Assembly: GCF_015706575.1 (NCBI RefSeq)
Contig: NW_024037055.1
Span: 14,050,262-14,114,261, forward strand
Reading direction: 5' to 3'
DNA: 64,000 nucleotides
Source: Patiria miniata
Lineage: Eukaryota; Echinodermata; Asteroidea; Valvatida; Asterinidae
Shown: positions 35,916-45,849 of the stretch, in pieces
Numbering within the stretch: position 1 is the first letter of the stretch
Layout of the letters: each line of letters begins with the position of its first letter
Program-made: the position numbers and the translations under genes
Notes under the pieces: generated by a model
The model's input: the letters and a program-made list of their open reading frames with translations, nothing else
What the model was told of the DNA's origin: nothing
The model's database searches: none

Positions 35916-35961
35916 TAATCTGGCAATTTTTTTTTTTTTATAATTTGTGTAATCCAATCAG

Positions 35962-36115
35962 GTACTGGCATTTGATCCTGTGGTTGACCGAGCCTACAAA
36001 ACGGCGAGCTACAACTTCCCGGAAGACATGAACGTCTCCAAGCTCAAATTCTATCCAGTGTCCTGGGAGAACTTTGCAGCCATCAGACTGCAGCTGTGGG
36101 GATACTACAAGGAAA
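35962..36115 (+). CDS. Exon: C-terminal half of the fifth discoidin domain
   Basis: The acceptor CCAATCAG ends at 35961 and the donor GTGAGT starts at 36116; phase 0 in, phase 1 out, 154 bases. It encodes VSKLKFYPVSWENFAAIRLQ then LWGYYKE, the closing discoidin strands with the W.....AIRL.L.G pattern. Confidence 0.9.
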
Positions 36116-36288
36116 GTGAGTCAATCATTGGAGGTTTCCTCTTTAGTTGTCTGTCGCAGAATGGTTGTTCATCGTCATAAGTGAAAAAAATTAAGGCTGG
36201 TACACACTCGGCGCGAACACGAAATTTGTGACGTCAGGGCAAGTTTTTCGCTCTGCGAATTCACAAAAGTTATGAATGTTGGTACCAG

Positions 36289-36320
<32 letters not shown>
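36289..36320. repeat. Poly-C tract of 32 bases
   Basis: An uninterrupted run of 32 cytosines is followed by AACACACACAC. Further C-runs follow at 36385-36399 and 36471-36486. Such runs are length-unstable and prone to assembly error. Confidence 0.85.
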
Positions 36321-36322
<2 letters not shown>

Positions 36323-36324
36323 CA

Positions 36325-36520
36325 CACACACTATTTGATTTTACGGAGGCCAAGTGTTCGGTGAAAAAAATGGATGTGCCCACACCCCCCCCCCCCCCCA
36401 AAATGATGGATACGCTGCTGCACCGATGGACGATGCCTTTTACTGAGCAAGTGCCGCTTTTTGGTGATGCCCCCCCCCCCCCCCCCACTTTGAAAACAGC
36501 TCCGCCGCCGCTAGCTTTAC
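36325..36520 (-). repeat. G/C-run dispersed element, inverted copy of 28257-28450
   Basis: It contains TTTTACGGAGGCCAAGTG and TTTTACTGAGCAAGTGCC, the complements of blocks at ~28430 and ~28310. C-runs replace less regular sequence of the other copy. Confidence 0.6.
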
Positions 36521-36806
36521 CACTAGGCCACACTTGTTGTGTCTGTCATGTTTGGTCTTTTTTTGGTCTCATCTCACTTCCTTCCGTCTTGCTTAATGTC
36601 TTCTATTGTCTTTCCTTTCGATAGTTTGATTTGAAGCTATGCGTGGAGTCAAGTTTAGCTGTACTTTGCTGTCTTAATTGATATATCATTGCAGTGGAAC
36701 TGCATTTTTAAAGGCTTGTATAGTACTTTGCATAAATCCTTATTTGTCCATGTTTTGTGAAATAATAAAGCTCAAAATCTAAAGTGAGATGTTGAAACTT
36801 AACTTG

Positions 36807-37069
36807 TATGGGCTCGGTGCGTCAACAAAAGAGGGCGCCCTTTTACCTAGCAACGACGTCCCATGGGCGGGACACATGCATTTCGCTGGTTGACGCGCGC
36901 GCGCGCACCGTTCCTTGTGTGTGACACATGTACACCAGGGGATTTGTACTATGTACATGCAGTGGCTGCGCTTCGCGGCAAAACATTGCAGTCAGGCAAG
37001 ATGGCGTCGTTCGGTCACCCCCAACTGTACTTTCTTTGCCGTTGAGGTAGTACTTGTGAACTGAGCGGA
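36807..37069. repeat. ~255-bp dispersed repeat, copy 3
   Basis: It shares GAGGGCGCCCTTTTACC, AACGACGTCCCATGGGCGG and GTACTTGTGAACTGAGCGG with the copies at 25949 and 35203. Confidence 0.73.
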
Positions 37070-37416
37070 CCATGTGTTGATCTTGAATTGGCCGCTGTGC
37101 ACTGCCTATTGTTCTACAATTTACGCCCCATTGCACACCCCGGAGTGTTGAAAATATGAGGTTTCAGCAAGAAATATCGTACAAATACTGTTGAAATGTA
37201 TCTTGTGAATCAGTACTTGTGGCATTTGGCTGTATATCAGAAGTTGGCGGCTATATTTTGCCTTTATCGAAAATCGAAATTTTCGGCAAAAATAATCCCG
37301 GCGCGAACTGGTTAAGAATCAAGGAAACATTATGATCTTATAAACATTCAACTTTTCTTATGTGGTGAAGTGATGTTTGAGTGAGCTGTTCTTTTTTTAT
37401 TTTAATCCCATTAAAG

Positions 37417-37596
37417 AGAAAAGACGACCCAAAGGCGGGCGTCGCCTGACCCTGTACTACTTGTTGTGGAAGACTGATGCATCATGGGAAGATGCGCAGA
37501 CATACTGCAGCAAAGACGGCGGCCGACTTGCCAAAATCACTGATGCAAGTGTCCAGGATATGGTCGTCAAGAGCATTGCGGAGAGTGGCTTTGAAG
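37417..37596 (+). CDS. Exon: first part of a C-type lectin domain
   Basis: The acceptor CATTAAAG ends at 37416 and the donor GTTAGA starts at 37597; phase 1 in, phase 1 out, 180 bases. After a basic linker (KKRRPKGGRR) it encodes SWEDAQTYCSKDGGRLAKIT, the classic SW.DA...C...GG.LA.I opening of a CTLD, and an alpha-helix 2 segment (VQDMVVKSIAES). The usual N-terminal cysteine pair of long-form CTLDs is absent here. Confidence 0.88.
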
Positions 37597-38908
37597 GTTA
37601 GAAAAATGTGATAATTAAAACCCTCCACTGAGGGATTGTACCTTAAAATAAAGTCTTTGTTTGCTTAATTTTTTAGTTACTCCAATATGTTTTGGTCAAT
37701 TTTGTTTACATTTCACAAGCTCCATATTCAAACAAGTAATGTGGTGAGTGCTACTTTAGCCTGGGTTAACTGTTGACACTGAAAATTCTAGCCAAACACC
37801 AGCCCTTTGACAAGAACCACATGTTTGTGTAGTAAAACCCTAGTGAGTCTAACCGGCCTCCCTGCAGGGCAATAATAATTGCAGTCTTCTAATCACTACA
37901 ACACCCCAAAGTGATCAAATGTGTACAACAAACTGCTGTACGACTGTTACCGTGTATGTAGAAGTGTACTTGTTCAGCCTCGACTCCAGGGGCGTGTGCT
38001 CGTTCCTTACACTAATCCCTGGCTGTGATGATGACGTCAATGATGCTGAATGGCTATTCACAGCGTACTGCGCGGGCATTTCGAAGATTGCACGCCGGGC
38101 GCGCCCATAATGCGCTTGCACTCGCGTGCTTAGCTTTGCACGTAGCGTCACGTACGAAAAAAAAATTATGATTCAAAAGTCGCGATGCCTGTATGATATG
38201 GATTATGTCAGCCGCGTTTTTCGCTAAAAAAAACCCCTGTATCTGTGGTTGTAAAGGCACGAAAGGGGTACGTACATTTAATACAAATCTTTGCTAATTA
38301 ACACAACGTCCAAACGTTGTGTTTGAAAGGATTGATTCTTCAAAATCAGAACTTTTAATATTTTAAAGATGGCGTCGGCACGTAAAACGGATAAACTGCA
38401 GCCCTACTTATAATGTACCGTATTTTGGTACATTTAAATTACACAATTCCAGGGGTTACGATCGCGCAAGGCATGATGGGAAACATCATGGTGCTGCAAG
38501 ATCTCGTACCCACGGGGCACGAGGTTGGTACTTGTGCTACAAAACCCCCAAGGACAGACACACAAAGGGAGAACAACAGATCCTTTCAGTCCTCGGGAGT
38601 TGGGTCTTTTGTCCAAAACGGTCCTTTGTAGTAGCTTTGTGTGCTTAGTCTATGGGAGTGTGTTATATTACAGGGACAAAGGAAAACACAAAGCATTGTC
38701 CTCGGGAGTATAGTAAAACAAGAGTGCGTGTATTAGCCCCTAGAGACCCATTGAAATGTGCACAGGAAATTACAATGTGATTATGGAACTGTGTGTGTAG
38801 AATGCCCCCTCCCCCACGTAGGGTTTCAAATCAAATTCCAATGAATGAAAGTCATTCAAATTCATAGTCAGTGAGTAACCTCACATTCTTTGTTGCCTTT
38901 GTGTACAG
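37597..38908 (+). other. Intron inside the C-type lectin domain
   Basis: The intron is 1.3 kb, phase 1. Nothing recognised apart from short direct repeats around 38540-38710 (CCTCGGGAGT and GGGA.AACA.A words). Confidence 0.5.
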
Positions 38909-39047
38909 CTGATTGGTGGATCGGTGTAACTGACAAAAAAGTGGAGAGAACTTGGTTGTACAGTGACGATACCTCCCTGGACTACAGAAACTGGATAGGA
39001 GGCGAGAAACCAGTCGCGGATGACACCAAGAACTGTGCGTTCTTAGA
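38909..39047 (+). CDS. Exon: second part of a C-type lectin domain
   Basis: The acceptor TGTGTACAG ends at 38908 and the donor GTAAGT starts at 39048; phase 1 in, phase 2 out. It encodes ADWWIGVTDKKVERTWLYSD, then YRNWIGGEKP and DDTKNCAFLE. The WIGV..., W.YSD...., Y.NW..GEP and NCAFL landmarks of CTLDs are present. The calcium-site-2 tripeptide position reads EKP rather than EPN or QPD. The final exon with the W.D..C.....F.CE ending should follow in phase 2, but was not found before the lectin array. Confidence 0.88.
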
Positions 39048-39860
39048 GTAAGTAATTTCAATCTTTCATTTGTACCTTGGATGCATTGTAGTTGTGCAAA
39101 TGTGTTTGCATTCATTAGCCAGGCTTTGCGAATGTGCCAAGCCCAAGAGGAACGATAATGTCGTCGAAAACCTGTTGTAAAAATGGCCGAGCCCTGTTTG
39201 CCAATCAACAAGTGTCACATAGCATCTTTTAAAATGCTCGAAAAAATGTATGTGACTGGAAGTGAAATTTCGCCAATAAAAATATGAAATTACTGCAGAT
39301 GTGGGAAGTGGAATAGAGCAGCTGCAACTAATGTTGTGCATTGAATTGGGTTGACCAGGCCAAACCGACCCGCAACACTATAATAGATATAAACCGAATC
39401 CAAACTGAAACTGAGCTGAACTCCCCAAATCCGACCCGACCCGACAAAAATTTAGGGAAAAATTGACCCATACCAGCCCGAACCGAACCGACCCGAACTG
39501 ACGTTGTATGATTTTTTCAAAAATTTTTTTTTACAAGATGGCTTAACAGACCTGACCTGAACTGATAATCGCAAACGCAAGCCGAAACCAACCTGACCCG
39601 ACTGAAATGATGGAAAACCGATCCGTTTTGAACAGAAGTCGGTTTCGGGTCGGGTCGGTTTCGGGTCAGCCAATAACAAAATGACTCAGGAAAACCATTC
39701 GCTTTTGGTGTTAATGATTGCCAACATTTGGTGATAACAGTCCTGTGCACATGTTAGCATTGTTTGTAAAGTGATTGGGTTCAGTCTGGCTCAGTGAGAC
39801 TGCATGTCAGCTGAAAACAAAGGGAGGGCTTGTGAAATTTCCAGCTCATTGGATCTTTTT
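39048..39860. other. Spacer after last visible exon, with inverted GACCCGAC-type repeats
   Basis: The stretch 39420-39670 is built of variants of CCGACCCGA on the left and TCGGGTCGG on the right, so it can fold into a long imperfect hairpin. No CTLD-ending exon is seen here. The region ends where similarity to the lectin-gene 3' flanks begins (~39860). Confidence 0.55.
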
Positions 39861-41454
39861 GACCCAGAAACTTTCAAACAACATTTTTGCATCCTGGCCG
39901 TGAAATTGCATTGCTGGAGGTCGTTAATTTCAGAAATGCACATTTTATGTCGATCAAAGTTCAATCACCTGAACATTCAATTCGTATTTTCACATCAATC
40001 ACATTTATTTTGATTTCACAATTCACTAATTTTATAACAAGTCAATTAAAAATGTGGTGACTAAATCTTAATCCAATATTGCCTACGTTATTAACAACTT
40101 TTTACTTCCAAATTTTCCTCAGTAGCTCAGCATCACAAGCTGCACATTCATTTCAATAGAGAAACAGAAAAAAAATGGCTTTTTTCCATACGGTTTTGCC
40201 ACCCCTTTCCAAATTTGTCCTTTAACGGATGCCTGAAACAGCTGTTTTTGTCCCAATTGTACGGTTAGATTTCAGGTTTTTTTGTGCATTATTATTACTA
40301 GAGTTTTCTACAGCCAAATCACAAACAGCATATTACATGTATATACAGTTCACATGTTATTGCTAAATTTATATGGTACATGTATAATCATTTGCTTTGT
40401 GTTTGAAACAACAAATTTGCTCGAAATCTTGAGAAGGATGCATAACAAATAACTTCTTAAAGCTTCAGCTTGGTGGCTCCTATACATTTTTAGAAAACGC
40501 AGAAAATTAAACATATGAACATATTATTTTGGCTCTTCTCACTGGATTCTGTTGCAAAGGGTCCGATTCACCATGTCTACCTGGATTTTCGTTCTTTTCT
40601 AATCTGAGGCTTTTGAGGATTTTTTTGAATGAGGAAATGAAGTCCGAATGTCATTACGTTTGAATTCATTTCTCTTTTTCTAATTTTATATTTTTCTCAT
40701 GTTTTTAAGAGAAATCAAGTCCAAAAAGTCATAGTGTACACCACATGTGGATGTTGTTATCTCGAAAGAATTCCTTAGTTTCTGGTAACGCAATCACCAA
40801 GACAAAAGGGGGGGGGGGGGTTCCCTATGTCACATATTTTGCTACATATGAATTTTACAAGCAATTGCTAATACTTTCGGTAAAATAAAAACCTACTTTT
40901 CACATGTACAAGTATCCAAAGTACGACAATATTAAACCACAATTACTATTTCTTTTCCAAATTTATTTTAAAAAGTTACAATTAAAAAATGCAAAATGTT
41001 TTTTCATTGTGTTGTGCTCATAGTGACCCCAGAACGAAACTTTGCATTAATGTGCCCTTTTATGCCATCTGTTTGAATGAACCAAAAACAGTGAGGATAT
41101 TTGCTTCTTTTTACCACACAATATTTCCTAAATACCGGTATCTACCACAAACAATTTAAATTACAAAGCAAAAATTGCCATTGCCATTTTTATGCCAATT
41201 ACAACTAACACTGATAAATATATATCGTACTTACACACTATGGTGGCTTTCCCTGATATTGAAAATCCTTCCAAAATCTTATATTAGCAGTTCACAGAAA
41301 GTCTCTCATAAAATAGTAATTAACTCTCAGCCATGAAAATGTAAGGCACCGCTGCCCTTTGTGCTTGCCTTGAAAATGTCAGCCCCAACTACCTGTTCAT
41401 AAGAGCATTCTGAAGGGGATTGTTTGGTATCAGTTTGCATCATGTAAGCAATTT
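39860..41454 (-). repeat. 3' flank duplicon of lectin gene 1
   Basis: Blocks here match 51620-53780 and 60700-62586 in the same order. Examples are TTTCACATCAATCACATTTA at ~39990 against ~51740, and ACCACACAATATTTCCTAAA at ~41116 against ~53450. It therefore belongs to the duplicated unit of the lectin array. A G-run is present at ~40809-40820. No coding sequence was seen. Confidence 0.7.
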
Positions 41455-42195
41455 CTACAGATCCAGGCCGTAGCAGTTCTCAATTTCCACCACATCTTCA
41501 GCAGCTGCATTTTGAAGGGCGAGGTCATTCAGCTGGCACACCATCTTACCCTGGCCTTGGTCCTTCAGATTGAAGGAGCTACATTTGGGATGAGAGAGGC
41601 AGGCCTTGCCACAAGACACCAGACCCTGAGCCTGTAACTCCATCAAGATGTGATTATCAGTGAGGCACGGGGAGGTGATGTGACCATCGGAGCCGATCTG
41701 AAGGCAGAATAGAGGGTTGTAGTCGAAGATAGCAAGCTCACATGTTGCATATCTGGGATTAATACAGTACTGATTCCACCATACACCACCTGCCCTGCCA
41801 CCCATCAATACGCAATCAGCTCCGCTGTACTGGTTGCTAGGATTTCCTTCCCCCCAGTTCTGGTACGCGTTGGTCTCATCACCTCTCAGAGGACAATTCT
41901 GCCAAACACCTTCCCGGTCGATGTCATTGCAGCCGATCCAGGCACCATTACCTAGACCATCAGGATAAAACTCCCGCTGGAGTAATTCCCATATAAATGT
42001 CTGTTCTTCCATTGAGTTGGGAACTGCAAGGCTTGCATGAGAAGCAGCACAGGTGCTTTTTGCTTTGTGCCAACTATTTAGTTCCTTGGTCACAAAATAG
42101 CAAGCCTTTCCATATCGGTGCCAGCCAACGGGGCAAACAGTCGCCACACTGGCCTCAAATCCAGCAATGAGAAGCAGTATACTCAACACATCCAT
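41455..42195 (-). CDS. Secreted C-type lectin/PAN domain protein, copy 1 (intact)
   Basis: It is a single open exon of 246 codons. A hydrophobic signal peptide (MDVLSILLLIAGFEASVAT, 1-19) precedes a long-form CTLD (~21-156) with eight cysteines, including the 21/32, 49/152 and 128/144 pairs expected for the fold and an extra pair at 89 and 101 (WIGC..., QNC). A PAN/apple-like domain follows (164-246; C..AC..HPKCSSFN....MVCQLND). CTLDs bind glycans or proteins and PAN domains bind proteins or carbohydrates, so a secreted recognition protein is likely. The calcium-site tripeptide position reads NPS, unlike EPN or QPD, so sugar binding by the canonical site is doubtful. The start is the ATG shared by all copies, immediately before the signal peptide. 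Confidence 0.92.
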   Translation of the reverse strand: MDVLSILLLIAGFEASVATVCPVGWHRYGKACYFVTKELNSWHKAKSTCAASHASLAVPNSMEEQTFIWELLQREFYPDGLGNGAWIGCNDIDREGVWQNCPLRGDETNAYQNWGEGNPSNQYSGADCVLMGGRAGGVWWNQYCINPRYATCELAIFDYNPLFCLQIGSDGHITSPCLTDNHILMELQAQGLVSCGKACLSHPKCSSFNLKDQGQGKMVCQLNDLALQNAAAEDVVEIENCYGLDL

Positions 42196-43060
42196 GCTGT
42201 TTCTGATAATTAGGAATTTTCAGTTGTATAAAGGATATGTAGTTTTGTATTGTTGCCTCAGTATTGCCCAGCTTTTCTACCAGCAATTTCAATCAAATTC
42301 TGATATGTAGGACCACAACGTGTTTCGCATGGAAATTTCCAGCAGCAACTGACAGTTGATAACGAACACAAAATGAAAGAGGCTTACCCTACTCAGTTGA
42401 ATGCACAAAGCAAACAAAGTCAGGGATTGTTACTAGACTGTTTCCATGGCAATGCTGCTTTGGCTGTTGTCTAATTTAAGCAAGCGAGCACAATAATTGG
42501 TTCTTATCAATCATTGACTGACAACCTGTATAAATCTCTGATGCTGTACAAGGCTGAAATGATTCGGTCAGATGAAACTCGCCCTTTGTATGAAAAATGT
42601 AATAGAACTAGTGCAGGGAGTTATCATCTTTTACAGCGGAGGATAAGGACTATATAGCAGTATAGCAACACATTTGTCGCTTCAGCTGTTCAGATTTTTA
42701 ATGAGCAGTTGGAACAATGATAATTATACAATATTACAGAGACCAACACGGGATTTAATCGTACCCACATGCATGACATGCAATTTATTCTTTATCTTGT
42801 TTAATAACTTTCTTTTTAGTGAAGTATTGTGTTTTTGTGTGTAATTCATTCGTCATTTTTAACATTTTCATCAGCTGGTTCAATGCAAAAGGTTCAACGG
42901 AATTTCCTGTTAGGGATAATCAAGTCAAATTGAATTGAATTGGATTGTAATCAGCAGTTGGTTAGAATTGGGAATATTGCATTTTTTTGACAAATTTTGT
43001 ATTCATCTTCAAGCTCAAAACAACTGATTGCTTTCACGGTTGATCTTAATGATCATAGGT
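42196..43060 (-). promoter_or_regulatory. Upstream region of lectin copy 1
   Basis: It shares blocks with the flanks of the other copies: TGCGAAACACGTTGTGG, GGAAATTTCC (42331-42340, 135 bases before the ATG), CATTCAACTGAGTAGGGTAA and ACAGTCTAGTAACAATCC on the minus strand. No clear TATA box is fixed in all copies. Promoter status is inferred from position and conservation only. Confidence 0.4.
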
Positions 43061-43368
43061 TCTCTTTGTACTACCATTAAAAGGCACATTTTCTCTTTTT
43101 TGGGTTGCTTGTCTGCAAAATTGCAGAAATTTTTTTCTTTTTGTTTGCATTTTTTCCTTTCTTCTTCCTTTTCTACTTATTCCTCTTCTTCCTTTTCTTT
43201 TTGTTGTATCCCAAATCCCATAGACTTTGTACGCGTCTTTTCTGGACGTAACTTTTGCCTTTCATCTTTATCATACATAATCATAATTCAAAGTTAGCAT
43301 AGACATAGCCCCTACTGCAAAGTTGTGTCTCATCAATTAATATCATGATGACATCATCATTTGCCAAG

Positions 43369-43738
43369 TGACGTCATCACAGGAGCATATTTTAATGGCC
43401 TATATCTAGAGAACTACAAGGCAGATTGGGTCGAAATTTTCTTTTCACACATATCGGGATGTGCTATAACTGAAGGTGACATTAAGATGATGTCATATGA
43501 TTTTGTATGGATTTTGTACATTTTGAAGTTCATTGCCGTATCTAACGAACGCAACATAGTAAATTCAAAATTCTTTCTGTAAATGGTTTGTTAGGTCATA
43601 GATATGTGAAAAGTGTGTGACCTCATGATGACGTCATCAAAAATGCAATTGTTACAGCACCTAAGGGAAGGTCCTGTCGTCATGAAACTTGGAGGGAAAG
43701 TAGATAATATATGTTTTGCAAAATCCGAAATGACGTCA
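43369..43738. promoter_or_regulatory. Three TGACGTCA palindromes in 370 bases
   Basis: Perfect CRE-type palindromes are at 43369-43376, 43629-43636 and 43731-43738, with related TGATGACATCATCA sequences nearby. They could be CREB/ATF sites or simply part of a repeat rich in TGACGTCA (another lies at about 10314). Confidence 0.35.
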
Positions 43739-43764
43739 CGATGACATTGTTTTTTTTTCTTATT

Positions 43765-44240
43765 GTAGACCCACAATGTGTTTTGAATGGAAATTTCCAA
43801 CAGCGACTGACAGTTAATAACGCGAAATGACAGAAGCTTACCCTTCTCAGTCGAATGCACAAAGCAATCAAAGTGGAGGATTGTTAAAGTTTGTTTCCCT
43901 GACAACGCTGTTTTGGGCGTTGTGTAGTTAAGAGTTGAGTACACTGTTAGGAATATTGCTTTTTTCAACAGTTGCTTCCCATTAATTAACAGCTAAAAAT
44001 AGCCGATGACTTTCACGGTTGATCTTTGTTATTATAGAAGCTTTTTCTTTAGAATGAGACAAAAAGGCCCATATTTCCCGCACAGACATTGTACACTGTT
44101 TTCTGTATATTGTCACTTCCCCATTCTTTCATATCTTAATGAAACTTGGTGTGGACAAAGACCCTATGCTGAAATAGTATGTGTGTATGGTACCTCAAAC
44201 ACTGATGTCATATTGACCACATGTCACGTCCTTTCAGTGT
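43765..44240 (-). pseudogene. Orphan lectin upstream region without a gene
   Basis: The block matches the 5' flanks of the lectin copies in order: ATGTGTTTTGAATGG then AAATTTCCAACAGCGACTGACAGTTAATAACG, GAATGCACAAAGCAATCAAAG, TTTCCCTGACAACGC, and further out TCACGGTTGATCTTTG and GACATTGTACACTGTTTT (compare 54680-55030, 63480-63830). No lectin coding sequence follows at its downstream (lower-coordinate) side. It is a relic of a deleted or partly duplicated copy. Confidence 0.65.
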
Positions 44241-45111
44241 AAAGAATATTAGTGGATAACTAAATAACTGATGGTGCATGACTAGGATATAAATGCTGAA
44301 CAACATCAATGTATCTTTTGCGAAGAAGATTTTCAATTTTTTTCAACCCTATTCTTCACACAAATAATGTTGTGGCAGCATTGGCATTGATGAAGATGTG
44401 CATTAAAAACTGCTGTCATATTTATATGATCCATTGCATGTGTAATTCTATATTACACAAAAGGTGATGTCATGATGATGTCATTTGATGTTTCAGACTT
44501 TGATTTAAAAAAAATAATAGCCAAATATTTGCTTCCCAAATTTTTAAAATGAACTATTTACAGACAATTATAAACACCTTCAGTGCATTAATTATAGGTA
44601 GCATTACTGTAACAACATTAAACCCAAATATAGTTATTTCTTCTGTAGGTTTCTGTCTTCTAAACAGCTAAATGTGCAAAGTAAAAACTGAGTGCTGATA
44701 ATTTGTATGTCATGTTGCTCCTTACACACAACATTTTCTAAACTATTGCAAATCGCAATTGTTGATGTGGAATTTTTTTGCCCTTTTTCACATCGTAAAC
44801 AAATCAAAGTGTATAGGTTACTTTTGGGCAGACATTACTGTAGATGTTTATATACCAGTCACCACATCAATATATTTTGTACTTACAGACTACAATGCGA
44901 GTTTTCCTGATATTGTAAATCCTTCCAAATCTTTGCAGTTCACAAGAAGTCTCCCACAAAATAGTCATTCACTCTCAGCTGTGAAAATGTAAGCCACCAC
45001 TGTGTTTTGTACATGTACTTGCATTGAAAATGACAGCCTCATCTACCTGGGTTCATAAGAGCATTCTAAAGGATATCTTTCATATCCAAGTTTGCTTCAT
45101 GCAACCAGTTT
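44241..45111. other. 3' flank of lectin copy 2
   Basis: The stretch resembles 55250-56000 (3' flank of copy 5): TTACAGACAATTATAAACAC, ATTGTTGATGTGGAATTTTTTT and AGTCACCACATCAATATATTT have counterparts there. No coding sequence was recognised. Confidence 0.55.
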
Positions 45112-45849
45112 CTACAGATCTAGGCCGTAGCAGTTCTCAATTTCCACCACATCTTCATCAGCCGCATTTTGAAGGGTGAGGTCATTCAGCTGGCACACCG
45201 TCTTGCCCTGGCCTTGGTCCTTCAGATTGAAGGAGCTACATTTGGGATGAGAGAGGCAGGCCATGCCACAAGACTCCAGGCCCTGATCAAACTCCATCAA
45301 GACATGATTATCAGTGAGGCAAGGGGAGATGATATGACCATGGGTGCCGATCTGAAGGCAGAATAGAGGGTCGTAGTCGATGATAGCAAGCTCACATGTT
45401 GCATATCTTGGATTGGTGCATAACTGGTTACCCCATTTGCCACCCGCTGAATTGACCATCAATGCACAATCAGCCCCACCGCGCTGATTGTCAGGCTTTC
45501 CTTCCCTCCAGTTCTGGTACGCGTTGGTATCATCACCTCTCAGAGGACAATTCTGCCAATCACCTTCCCAGTCGATGTCATTGCAGCCGATCCAGGCTCC
45601 ATTCCCTGGACCATCAGGATAAAACTCCCACTGGAGTAATTCCCATATAAATGTCTGTTCTTCCAATGAGTTGGGAACTGCAAGGCTTGCTTGAGAAGCA
45701 GCACAGATGCTTTTTGCTATGTGCCAGCCTCTTATTTCATTGACTACAAAATAGCAAGCCTTTCCATATCGGTGCCAGCCAACAGGGCAAACAGTCGCCA
45801 CACTGGCCTCAAATCCAGCCATAAGAAGCAGAACATCCAACACATCCAT
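45112..45849 (-). CDS. Secreted C-type lectin/PAN domain protein, copy 2 (intact)
   Basis: It has 245 codons and the same signal peptide, CTLD and PAN layout as copy 1. I chose the ATG at 45847-45849 because it aligns with the start of the other copies; an upstream in-frame ATG at 45918 would put 23 polar residues before the signal peptide. The loop reads EGKPDNQRGGADCALMVNSA and the final loop KWGNQLC. The PAN part is one residue shorter (MEFDQGLESCGMAC). The calcium tripeptide position is KPD, close to QPD but with lysine in the first place. Confidence 0.9.
   Translation of the reverse strand: MDVLDVLLLMAGFEASVATVCPVGWHRYGKACYFVVNEIRGWHIAKSICAASQASLAVPNSLEEQTFIWELLQWEFYPDGPGNGAWIGCNDIDWEGDWQNCPLRGDDTNAYQNWREGKPDNQRGGADCALMVNSAGGKWGNQLCTNPRYATCELAIIDYDPLFCLQIGTHGHIISPCLTDNHVLMEFDQGLESCGMACLSHPKCSSFNLKDQGQGKTVCQLNDLTLQNAADEDVVEIENCYGLDL

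Larger units (their letters stand above)
11..39047 (+). other. Gene model: multi-domain secreted mosaic protein, 16 exons, partial at both ends
   Basis: I joined the exons listed below into one plus-strand gene because every junction is GT-AG and every phase matches. Domain order is discoidin C-half, F-type lectin domain, discoidin, giant repeat region, three more discoidin domains and the start of a C-type lectin domain. Introns between domains are phase 1; introns inside discoidin domains are phase 0. This pattern is what exon shuffling of extracellular modules produces. All modules are known from secreted or matrix proteins that bind glycans or surfaces, so an extracellular adhesion, matrix or biomineral role is plausible but inferred. 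The N-terminus, signal peptide and terminal CTLD exon are not in view. It could be two genes if a transcript ends inside one of the longer introns, but no stop codon separates the exons in frame. Confidence 0.75.

Noticed and set aside
39452..39679. Small minus-strand open frame rich in R, P and T
   Set aside because: It reads through the GACCCGAC-type low-complexity inverted repeat and has no domain or splice support.
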